This document shows, in pieces, positions 8,601-14,493 of a DNA stretch of 31,597 bases. The translations under genes were made by a program, and so were the position numbers. The number at the start of each line of letters is the position of its first letter. Position 1 is the stretch's first letter. The notes beneath the pieces were generated by a model, which saw only the letters and a list, made by a program, of their open reading frames with translations, ran no database searches and was not told where the DNA came from. Location of the stretch: NCBI GenBank assembly GCA_039030335.1, contig JBCCEJ010000067.1:1-31597 (forward strand), in the 5' to 3' direction. This stretch comes from JBCCEJ01 sp039030335 (lineage in GTDB: Bacteria > Pseudomonadota > Gammaproteobacteria > HK1).

Positions 8601-8781
8601 GCCGCGCGAGCGTCAGAAACAGGGTCAAGCCGAGCAGTACGCCCAGCGCCTGTGGCAACCCGAACAGCTGGATGAAGTTTTCGAGGCCGCGCGCGAGCCA
8701 GACCTCGAAGCCGGGGAATTGCCTCGCGAGCCACCACAGCAGGCCAACGATCAGAGCGAGGCGAAGCGCCGCAGAGATCAC
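5635..8781 (-). CDS. Class A penicillin-binding protein with polytopic N-terminal extension
   Basis: This 1048-residue bifunctional peptidoglycan synthase has a GT51 glycosyltransferase with the catalytic Glu in ASEDHRFFEH (Glu about 498), then GNSTITQQLARNLFL and LALYLNRLYLG. The transpeptidase has all three motifs: SSFK (Ser779, Lys782), SIN (838-840) and KTG (967-969). The N-terminus is unusual. Ordinary PBP1 proteins have one membrane anchor, but here several hydrophobic segments (about 4-20, 40-68, 100-122, 145-163, 195-235) precede an acidic linker (about 305-360). An Ala/Arg-rich helical stretch (about 362-405) and then the usual anchor (about 414-437) follow. Start is GTG at 8779-8781, 18 nt after the exonuclease gene. 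The product should sit in the inner membrane with its catalytic domains in the periplasm. The long N-terminus resembles no class A PBP domain I can name. Confidence 0.9.
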   Translation of the reverse strand: MISAALRLALIVGLLWWLARQFPGFEVWLARGLENFIQLFGLPQALGVLLGLTLFLTLARLMLLPFWIARVRLDAGRALLQHAFPRQPLRIQLRFRRSRFLLFVLCDLWLLIAAWKALAVLPAPPRVIELPGLGSGDWLDAALGQALVQVAVLLVFTGLHWLGERAAEASAGSVGFLRYQIDETPVRRFLVRYVLGVQMPVLMVFSAWAPHPMAPLLGLAATFGVGFVSLPAALLTRALERRRDRWLERVHRGDVAPPGPTPARELVARTVAFLQPGHIEVAALAAGTSLIPTVRFTPVQPAPEVASAPDDATRDPSSDLSPSDEFDISAEMPDELSEAEVYHPDTEPLARRYDEEPSTGSVAREALNRARALLAAGRLRAARAALRQAIAVGDDAERREAQALLKPAGGGFPWRFALTGVVLASAALLVVIGWQWLELPSTDETRALARSAHVHVRKSTADDGSARLSLLGNRYDYSLNTSLDNISEHFINAVIASEDHRFFEHSPDYMIAKFIQAGLFCVARKLNVFSSATGCAGNSTITQQLARNLFLSESRSIVRKLKELLWAIKMELGMDKREILALYLNRLYLGRGNFGVELGARDYFNKSASRLTRDEAAFLAAAIKRPGWNWRENRSGAIRRATLIVALMRRHGYAPEGARFPANFVPRFGKRPPYKPYLGHLWQWIRADVARALSPLPDGDYKVLTSLNAELEIYAERHLAKQVRALQRAGIAASQGAAVIMRPDGRVLAMVGGVGSDVKARGANRAKRTAGLLSRPPASSFKPFVYLSALESGLSPESRISAAPVSIRVPGDPNPYRPQNHDGKVYGDVTMREGLVRSINTAAVRLLHDELKFDRLFDTLKRLGLRTTDMPRQWGLALGSAGVPLVEMTTAYAVLANGGASVAAHGFTAITTETGRVVWRAPKPRGRRMFAGRHVQDLTSMLRDVVRLGTGRRAIQGLPAELRVAGKTGTGDNFVDAWFIGYTADIVIGVWVGNDRPRSMPGVYGGTAPARAFNDMLTDIVRHTSVLDETAGRPRITPHGDAVFARAH

Positions 8782-8799
8782 TTCAGCTGGCCCTGATGC

Positions 8800-9600
8800 T
8801 CAGCCGGCCCGCGACGCCAGGCGGAAATCGCTCAAGTTGACATCGGCCCGCACGTCGTCTCGCAGCGTGGAAATCTGTTTGTACAAAAGCACCTCTTCGC
8901 GCTGCGCCATCAGGTTCTCACGCTGACGGCGCGTGAGCTGCTCCGCGGCTTCCAGCACACCCTCGACTGTGCCGTGCGCCGCGAGCAGCTGTGCGGCCGT
9001 TTTCGAGCCGATACCACGCACGCCCGGCACGTTCTGCGAGCTGTCGCCCGCCAGCGCCAGGAAGTCTGCGAGCTGGAGTGGTTCCACGCCAAAACGCTTG
9101 TGTACGTCTGCCGCAGTCAGTTCGCGATTCTCGAAGTGGTGCCAGACCCGGACGCCCGGGCGAAGCAGCGACAACATGCTCTTGTCGGTAGACAGGATCA
9201 CGACGTTCCGGCCGTGCTGACTGAGCGCGTGCGCCACCGACGCGATGATGTCGTCGGCCTCGAAGTCGCCGACGCGCAGAGCCCTGACGCCGGCACTCGC
9301 CAGTGCCGCCTCCAGCCGTGGTAGTGCCGCGTTCAACGAGTCTGGCATCGGCGCGCGATTCGCCTTGTAGTCGTCGAACACCGCCTTGCGCCAGCCACCG
9401 CCACGACCATCCATCGCCAACATCGCATGGGTCGGCGAAAAGTGCCGTAACGCGCGATCGGCCGAGCGCACGACGTTGCGTTCGAGGTCGTCGACATCCA
9501 TCAGCGACGCGTCGCCCTGGCCGCCGCTCGCGTCCACGCGCTGCATGCCGGCGTGCACCCGGCGAATCAGATTCAGCCCGTCGAAGATCAGGGTCAGCAA
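8800..9600 (-). CDS. Xni-like 5'-3' exonuclease / flap endonuclease
   Basis: This 266-residue protein has the 5'-3' exonuclease fold found in Xni (ExoIX) and the DNA polymerase I N-terminal domain. Visible elements are LIFDGLNLIRR (Asp7), AMDGRGGGWRKAVFDDYKANR (Asp64 and the helical arch basic residues), FEADDII (Glu114, Asp116, Asp117), STDKSML (Asp138) and LAGDSSQNVPGVRGIGSKTAAQLL (Asp186 and the helix-hairpin-helix). There is no polymerase domain, and the length fits Xni rather than PolA. In the STDK motif the next residue is Ser where PolA-type enzymes usually have Asp, so a metal ligand may be altered. TTG at 9598-9600 is chosen because GGAG lies 7 nt upstream and homology begins at once. 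It leads the minus-strand operon with the PBP and YheU genes. Confidence 0.85.
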   Translation of the reverse strand: MLTLIFDGLNLIRRVHAGMQRVDASGGQGDASLMDVDDLERNVVRSADRALRHFSPTHAMLAMDGRGGGWRKAVFDDYKANRAPMPDSLNAALPRLEAALASAGVRALRVGDFEADDIIASVAHALSQHGRNVVILSTDKSMLSLLRPGVRVWHHFENRELTAADVHKRFGVEPLQLADFLALAGDSSQNVPGVRGIGSKTAAQLLAAHGTVEGVLEAAEQLTRRQRENLMAQREEVLLYKQISTLRDDVRADVNLSDFRLASRAG

Positions 9601-9657
9601 TCGACATCTCCACCGGTGTCGCAACCCACCGGGCCCGTCGCGCGAGCCGCGCCACCA

Positions 9658-9674
9658 TTCAGCTTGAGTTCAGC
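9658..9674 (+). promoter_or_regulatory. Direct-repeat operator candidate (TTCAGC-N5-TTCAGC)
   Basis: Two identical hexamers, TTCAGC at 9658-9663 and 9669-9674, are spaced 11 bp start to start, about one helical turn. This is the arrangement bound by tandem dimers of OmpR-family regulators. The site lies in the divergent gap between the exonuclease gene and the PepSY-regulator-kinase operon, about 155 bp before the PepSY start codon. It could mediate autoregulation by the neighbouring response regulator. Confidence 0.4.
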
Positions 9675-9827
9675 CAGAGTGATGGAGAATTGTGCCATGA
9701 TCACGAGCAATACCAGACTGGCGGCGCCGCTGGCACCAACGCACAGCCGGGCTGACGAGATCGGGCCTGAAACGCCGGTCCCGTGGCGGGCTAGCCGACG
9801 CTCCGCCGCCAGCGCAGGAGAAGTTCG

Positions 9828-10076
9828 ATGCAGCTTCGTTTAGCAAAACTGGGACTCGTGCTCGCGGTCGCGATCATGGGCGCGACGCTGACGATACCGG
9901 TGCACGCACAGGCCGCGAGCGCCGCTGAAGCTGCCGCGATGGTCAAAGCCCGTACGAAAGGCCGCGTGCTCGGTGTGCGCACTGTAGAGACCCAGGGCAG
10001 GCGAACCTATCGGGTCAAGGTGCTGACCAGTAAAGGGGTCATGCGCACGGTCAACGTACAACATAGGAGCCGCTGA
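9828..10076 (+). CDS. Small secreted PepSY-domain protein
   Basis: This 82-residue protein has a signal peptide (a positively charged start, the hydrophobic LGLVLAVAIMGATLTIPV, and a likely cut after VHAQA). A single PepSY-like unit follows, in which VKARTKGRVLGVRTVETQGRRTYRVKVLTSKG shows the G-x-V-x-x-V and Y-x-V-K-V pattern. PepSY units are thought to inhibit or sense peptidases or ligands in the periplasm. ATG at 9828 has AGGAGAA 6 nt upstream. The next gene, an OmpR-family regulator, begins 1 nt after the stop, so it is clearly co-transcribed. Such small PepSY proteins often accompany two-component genes. It may be the periplasmic partner or a target of the kinase. Confidence 0.8.
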   Translation: MQLRLAKLGLVLAVAIMGATLTIPVHAQAASAAEAAAMVKARTKGRVLGVRTVETQGRRTYRVKVLTSKGVMRTVNVQHRSR

Positions 10077-10077
10077 C

Positions 10078-10755
10078 GTGCGGCTTCTGGTCGTCGAGGA
10101 CGAAGCCGCACTGCGCGACGACCTCGTGCGCCAGCTCTCGGCTGAGGGCTTCGTCGTCGACGCGGCGGCCGATGGTGAAGAAGGCCTGTACGCCGGTACG
10201 GAGTTCGCGCTCGACGCGGCCATTTTCGACCTCGGTTTGCCAGGACGTTCGGGTATCGATGTGATCCGCGAGCTGCGGGCTAACGGACGCGACTTTCCAA
10301 TTCTGATCCTGACCGCGCGGGATTCGTGGCAGGACAAAGTGGTCGGGCTCGAAGCAGGCGCCGACGACTATCTCGCGAAACCGTTTCATTTCGAAGAACT
10401 GCTGGCTCGCGTGCGCGCCCTGCTACGGCGGGCAGCCGGGTGGAGCACCGATACGCTGCGCTTCGATTCAGTCGAGCTGGACACGCGCGGCCAGACCTTG
10501 AAAGTGAATGCCGCCAGCGTCGAACTGACCGCGTATGAGTACAAGGTGATCGAATACCTGATGCTGAATGCTGGCGAAGTCGTCTCGAAGGCAACGCTCG
10601 GCGAGCACGTGTACGGTGAAGACCTCGATCCGGACAGCAACGTGCTCGAAGTCCTGATCGGCCGGGTTCGACGCAAACTCGACCCCAATGGCGATCTGAA
10701 ACCCGTGGAAACCCTGCGCGGCCGTGGTTACCGCTTCGCCCTCGCACGTTCCTGA
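10078..10755 (+). CDS. OmpR/PhoP-family response regulator
   Basis: This 225-residue regulator has a receiver domain at residues 1-115, with the acidic pocket EDE (7-9), the phosphoacceptor Asp51 (AIFDLGLPG), Thr79 and Lys101 (YLAKPFHFEELLAR). A winged-helix DNA-binding domain covers about 125-222, with the usual ELTAYEYKVIEYLM, VLEVLIGRVRRKLD and ETLRGRGYRF blocks. GTG at 10078 is preceded by AGGAG 8 nt upstream and lies 1 nt beyond the PepSY stop. The layout and the YLAKPF and RGRGYRF motifs place it in the PhoP/QseB-like branch. The partner kinase gene follows 57 bp downstream. Confidence 0.92.
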   Translation: MRLLVVEDEAALRDDLVRQLSAEGFVVDAAADGEEGLYAGTEFALDAAIFDLGLPGRSGIDVIRELRANGRDFPILILTARDSWQDKVVGLEAGADDYLAKPFHFEELLARVRALLRRAAGWSTDTLRFDSVELDTRGQTLKVNAASVELTAYEYKVIEYLMLNAGEVVSKATLGEHVYGEDLDPDSNVLEVLIGRVRRKLDPNGDLKPVETLRGRGYRFALARS

Positions 10756-10812
10756 CCGGCTGACGCCGCGCCTGGGTGTGCGCCGGGCTGTTGTCCAACG
10801 TACGGACCCGCA

Positions 10813-12183
10813 ATGCCCTCGCTGAAGCGCAGACTGTCGGGCGCAGTGGTCGCGACGCTCGCCGTCACCCTCACGCTAACCGGCCTGGCACTCGACTCGG
10901 CGTTCCGGGCCTCCAGCGAAAAGTTGGTCGAAGAGCGCCTGCAAGCCCGCATCTACGCCGTTCTGGCCGCGGCCGATGAAGACCTGGACGGCGAACTGCA
11001 AGTCGCCGAACCGCCACCCGATCCGCGACTGGTGACGCCCGGCTCGGGTCTTTACGCACGTCTTTCCGCGACGCCTCCAGGGCAATCCGACCAGGCGATC
11101 TGGCGTTCGCCGTCGCTGCTCGGCGAGCAGGTGCGGTTCCCGCCTCCTGGCGCCCAAGGTGAAACGCGTTTTGGACCGGCGACCGGCACGGACGGCGAGC
11201 CACTGTTCGGCGCGGCGTTTGCGCTCACCTGGGAACTCGTCAACGGTGAGAGCATCTCGGTGCTCGTGCAGATCGCGGAAGACCGCGCCACCTACGAAGC
11301 GCAGGCGCAGTCGTTCCGTCAGAGCCTGTTGACGTGGTTCACCGCGGCCGTGGTGCTCATCATCGCGGTGCAGCTCGTCATTCTCGGATGGGGACTGACG
11401 CCGCTTGCGCAGGCAGCACGTGAAGTGGCGGCGATTCGCGCTGGCGAACGCGCACGGATGGACGGCGACTACGTGGCGGAGTTGAAACCTCTCACGGGGA
11501 GCATCAACCGCCTCATCGACGCCAACGAACAGCGCGTCAAACGCCATCGCGATGCGCTCGGCAATCTGGCCCACACGCTGAAGACGCCGCTCGCCGTGGT
11601 GCGCAGTGCGATGGTGGGTGTCGAACCGGAACTTCGCAGCGCCGTCGACGAACAGGTACGGCGCATGGACGACGCGGTGGCTTATCATCTGAAGCGCGCC
11701 GCCGCCGGCGGCGAACGGGCGCTCGGCGTCTCCACAGACGTGCGCGCCACGGCACAGTCGATCGCCAATGCACTCGGCAAAGTCCACGCGGATAAGCAGC
11801 TCACGTTCGATCTGGCGAGCGTCGAGGCTTCTGCGCGGTTCCATGGCGACCAGGGTGACTTGATGGAGATCCTCGGCAACCTGTTGGACAACGCGGCCAA
11901 GTGGGCCAGCACCCGCGTCGCGATGTCCGCACGAACGACCGACGACAACGAACTCGTTATCGACGTAACCGACGACGGCCCCGGGTTGGACGATGCCGCG
12001 CTCGCCCGCATCGTCGAGCGCGGCGTGCGTACCGACCCGGACACACCCGGACATGGCATCGGTCTCGCCGTCGTGCATCAGCTCGTCTGTGAGGTCTACG
12101 GCGGCACGCTCGAATTCGGGGCCGGTGAGTTGGGTGGACTCCGCGCGCGTCTCGCACTGCGCGGTCATCCCGGTGTGGAATAA
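10813..12183 (+). CDS. PhoQ-like sensor histidine kinase
   Basis: This 456-residue inner-membrane kinase has a first membrane span about 10-28, a periplasmic sensor region about 30-170 and a second span about 173-194. A HAMP-like linker leads to the H-box NLAHTLKTPLAVVRSAM (His254). The ATPase domain has the N-box NLLDNAAKWA (356-365), the G1 box DDGPGL and the G2 box GHGIGLAV. The NLAHTLKTPL sequence is typical of PhoQ-type kinases. The sensor region is acidic (DEDLDGELQVAE near 55-66), which in PhoQ relates to divalent cations or peptides; that role here is inference. ATG at 10813 has no clear ribosome binding site and may depend on coupling to the regulator gene. Confidence 0.9.
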   Translation: MPSLKRRLSGAVVATLAVTLTLTGLALDSAFRASSEKLVEERLQARIYAVLAAADEDLDGELQVAEPPPDPRLVTPGSGLYARLSATPPGQSDQAIWRSPSLLGEQVRFPPPGAQGETRFGPATGTDGEPLFGAAFALTWELVNGESISVLVQIAEDRATYEAQAQSFRQSLLTWFTAAVVLIIAVQLVILGWGLTPLAQAAREVAAIRAGERARMDGDYVAELKPLTGSINRLIDANEQRVKRHRDALGNLAHTLKTPLAVVRSAMVGVEPELRSAVDEQVRRMDDAVAYHLKRAAAGGERALGVSTDVRATAQSIANALGKVHADKQLTFDLASVEASARFHGDQGDLMEILGNLLDNAAKWASTRVAMSARTTDDNELVIDVTDDGPGLDDAALARIVERGVRTDPDTPGHGIGLAVVHQLVCEVYGGTLEFGAGELGGLRARLALRGHPGVE

Positions 12184-12244
12184 TCAGGCGGCTATCATCA
12201 GGCCCCGCGCCTGATCCCCTGAACCGCTACCGGAGGTACCGCCC

Positions 12245-13054
12245 GTGTCTGACTGGACCAGCAACTACCAGATCTTCGATTTCGACCGTCCCGCGGAGAA
12301 AGTGCTGCGCATGACGCTGAACGAGACGTTCCCGTTCAATACGCTCGACCAGCGCGGCCACTGGGAAATTGCCAACGTGTGGCGCGATATCGATGCGGAC
12401 GCCTCCATCAACGTGGCCATCATCACCGGGCGCGGCAAAGCGTTCAGCGCGGGCGGCCATTTCAACGTCGAAGAGCAGCTGATGGTGGACAACAACTACC
12501 GGATCGCAACGTTCAAAGAAGCGCGCGATCTGGTCTTCAACATCGTGAACTGCTCAAAGCCGGTCGTCTCCGCCATCAACGGCGTCGCCGTCGGTGCCGG
12601 CCTCGCGACCGCGTTGCTGGCCGATGTTTCCGTCGCGGCGCGCAATGCCACGATCATCGACGGCCACACGAAGCTCGGCGTGGCAGCCGGCGACCACGCG
12701 GTCATCTGCTGGCCGCTGATGTGCGGTATGGCCAAGGCCAAGCACCTGCTGTTGACGTGCGACGCCATCGACGGCGCGGAGGCCGAGCGGATTGGGCTCG
12801 TATCGCTGGTCGCCGATGCCGACGAGCTGCAGGCGACCGCTGAAAAGGTCGCGATCAAACTGGCGACCGGAGCGCAAAGCGCCATTCGTTTCACCAAACA
12901 CGCGCTCAACAACTGGTACCGCTCGATGGGACCGCACTTCGACGCGTCGCTCGCGATGGAGATGCTGGGCTTTGCCGATCCGGACGTTCGCGAAGGACTC
13001 GACGCGATCATCGAAAAACGCAAACCCAACTTCTCGGACGATTCGCCGCTGTGA
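12245..13054 (+). CDS. Enoyl-CoA hydratase/isomerase (crotonase family)
   Basis: This 269-residue crotonase-fold protein has the first oxyanion-hole segment GRGKAFSAGGHFN (about 62-74) and the second NGVAVGAGLATALLADVSVAA (about 112-132). These hold the thioester carbonyl during hydration, isomerisation or C-C bond reactions of acyl-CoAs. The region KLGVAAGDHAVICWPLMCGMAKAKHLLLT replaces the common LGLIPGAGG block. It places Asp about 150 where classic hydratases have a catalytic Glu, so the reaction may differ from simple hydration. GTG at 12245 has GGAGGT 7 nt upstream. The downstream chorismate-mutase-like gene overlaps the stop by 4 nt (GTGA), which suggests translational coupling. Confidence 0.88.
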   Translation: MSDWTSNYQIFDFDRPAEKVLRMTLNETFPFNTLDQRGHWEIANVWRDIDADASINVAIITGRGKAFSAGGHFNVEEQLMVDNNYRIATFKEARDLVFNIVNCSKPVVSAINGVAVGAGLATALLADVSVAARNATIIDGHTKLGVAAGDHAVICWPLMCGMAKAKHLLLTCDAIDGAEAERIGLVSLVADADELQATAEKVAIKLATGAQSAIRFTKHALNNWYRSMGPHFDASLAMEMLGFADPDVREGLDAIIEKRKPNFSDDSPL

Positions 13055-13770
13055 GCACGCCGGCCATGCACCCGGATCTCGATCTGCAACAGAGCATTCG
13101 CCCGGGACTCGACATTCTCGCCAACGAGATCATCATCGCGTCGAAGAAGCGCGCACGGTTTCCACGTAACCCCGAGGTCTATCACCCGGGGCTCGTGGCG
13201 CACGATGCCAGCTTGACCCTGCTTCGCTATGAACTGGGGCGCATCGAAGCCATCCATGCCGAACTCGGCCTGTACATGTATGCGGATCAGGAGCCGTTCA
13301 CCGACGTCGACGACGTACCATCAGTGATCGTGCGCGATTCACCGCCGAGCCCGATCGAGCGCATGCGAAGCAACGTCGGCGAACGCATCGTCGACTTCTA
13401 CATCCCGTGGATGGAAACGGGGTGTGAGGCGGGCAGCAACCCGGATACGTTCGGGGAAACGGTAACCGCCGACGTCAATGCGCTGCTCGCGATCATGGAG
13501 CGCATCAATCTCGGCAAATACGTAGCTGAATCGAAATACCTGGCGGCACCGGAGAAGTTCCGGGCCGCCGGCTTCGACCGCGAAGCCATCCTCGACCTGA
13601 TCATCGTGCGCGAGCGGGAGCACCAGGTGTTCGATATCGCGAGACGCCTGGCGGAAAACTACGCGTTCGACCCCGAACAGGCGGTGTCGCTATTCGAGTT
13701 CATGGTGACCGTTACCAAAGACGTCGAGGTCGACTACATCCGCCGGCGGCTGACTCTGGAACAGAGTTAG
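13051..13770 (+). CDS. AroQ-type chorismate-mutase-like protein with N-terminal extension
   Basis: This 239-residue protein is mostly helical. Residues about 140-234 follow the AroQ (type II) chorismate mutase pattern: ALLAIMERINLGKYVAESK (Arg151, Lys162), then FDREAILDLI (Asp176, Arg177, Glu178), then VSLFEFMVTVTKDVEVDYI. In the last block Glu226 stands where the E. coli enzyme has Gln88 and the yeast enzyme has Glu. The first 140 residues are an extra helical region not present in minimal AroQ. The GTG start at 13051 overlaps the enoyl-CoA hydratase stop. If active it would convert chorismate to prephenate, or act on a chorismate-like substrate as PchB-type lyases do. Coupling to a CoA enzyme points to a non-biosynthetic role. 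The family call rests on motif pattern only. Confidence 0.55.
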   Translation: MSTPAMHPDLDLQQSIRPGLDILANEIIIASKKRARFPRNPEVYHPGLVAHDASLTLLRYELGRIEAIHAELGLYMYADQEPFTDVDDVPSVIVRDSPPSPIERMRSNVGERIVDFYIPWMETGCEAGSNPDTFGETVTADVNALLAIMERINLGKYVAESKYLAAPEKFRAAGFDREAILDLIIVREREHQVFDIARRLAENYAFDPEQAVSLFEFMVTVTKDVEVDYIRRRLTLEQS

Positions 13771-13776
13771 AGATCG

Positions 13777-13796
13777 GCGCGGATGCCGATCCGCGC
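13777..13796. terminator. Hairpin between convergent genes
   Basis: GCGCGGAT and ATCCGCGC form a perfect 8-bp stem with a GCCG tetraloop. It stands 6 nt past the chorismate-mutase-like stop and touches the stop codon of the converging cupin gene. No strong T-run follows on either side, so factor-independent termination would be weak. Confidence 0.4.
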
Positions 13797-14212
13797 TACT
13801 CAGCCGCGTCAGCAACTCCGTCGGGTGCTTCGACAACCCGCGTCTTGAAATTCGCCGGCGCGACGATCTCGAGAACCGCAAAGTCCTGCGAGCAGGCGAT
13901 CTCGCGATGAGGAATGCGCGGGCGCTGATTGATGCAGTCCCCCTTGCGGATGGTCCGCACGCCCTCGCCGGCATATTCGAACGTGGCCCAGCCGTTCAGC
14001 ACGTAGACCATCTGGAAGTCGCATTCGTGAATGTGCCACTCCTGCACTTCGTCGCTCATCTCCTTGCCGTTTGCCCGCACGATATGCGCGACGTAGTCAC
14101 CGGCCGTACCCTCTTTGATGCCGAGGTCACGGTACTCGAAGATCTCCCGGAGCCCCGGTGTCCACTCGGCGCCCTCCGCCTCGTTGTGCGTGAATTTCCA
14201 GTCTTTGATCAT
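13796..14212 (-). CDS. Cupin-domain protein
   Basis: This 138-residue protein has a single cupin barrel. The first cupin motif is EWHIHECDFQMVYVLNGWATFEY, with His60, His62 and an acidic residue as likely metal ligands. The second is GDCINQRPRIPHREIA, with His102 as the third histidine. Such small cupins are metal-dependent dioxygenases, isomerases or ligand-binding proteins; no specific reaction can be given. ATG at 14210-14212 has GGAG 8 nt upstream. It is divergent from the amidase gene, and their shared 281-bp upstream region may co-regulate them. The longer open frame upstream lacks a ribosome binding site and conserved sequence. Confidence 0.8.
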   Translation of the reverse strand: MIKDWKFTHNEAEGAEWTPGLREIFEYRDLGIKEGTAGDYVAHIVRANGKEMSDEVQEWHIHECDFQMVYVLNGWATFEYAGEGVRTIRKGDCINQRPRIPHREIACSQDFAVLEIVAPANFKTRVVEAPDGVADAAE

Positions 14213-14493
14213 GACGTTCGCTCCGCCGTTCGTCGCAAAACTCCCGGGCCGCCACGGACCGGGTAATGCCGAGACTAGATCAACGTCAGCGTGAAGACCA
14301 CTACACCTAAGCGAGATCCCTGATGGACGCGACGAAGGGGTAAACCAGGCCCGAACCGGAGCTGCGCCTAACGCCAACCGCCAAGTTCGACCATCTCCCG
14401 TGCTTGACGCCGCCGGTCCGGTGCCGCTCTGATCGCGCTATCGTTAACGGCCAGCACCTTGATGCCAGCCGTATCGCCAGCAGGAGCGCGAAC
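14213..14493. promoter_or_regulatory. Divergent intergenic region between the cupin and amidase genes
   Basis: This 281-bp gap must carry promoters for both flanking genes. On the plus strand the amidase ribosome binding site AGGAG (14482-14486) is clear. TATCGT at 14439-14444 is a possible -10 box, but TTGACG at 14404-14409 is too far from it to pair. No small gene or strong repeat is apparent. Confidence 0.35.

Noticed and set aside
9697..9843. A 48-codon plus-strand frame beginning ATG with GGAG 9 nt upstream, overlapping the PepSY start
   Set aside because: No recognisable domain or hydrophobic segment, and its end overlaps the better-supported PepSY gene in another frame. A leader peptide remains possible.
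10876..12168. A 430-codon minus-strand frame opposite the histidine kinase gene
   Set aside because: The kinase motifs on the plus strand are unmistakable; this antisense frame shows no family pattern.
14404..14409. TTGACG as a -35 box for the amidase gene
   Set aside because: No -10 box lies 16-18 bp downstream; the nearest candidate (TATCGT at 14439) is 29 bp away.
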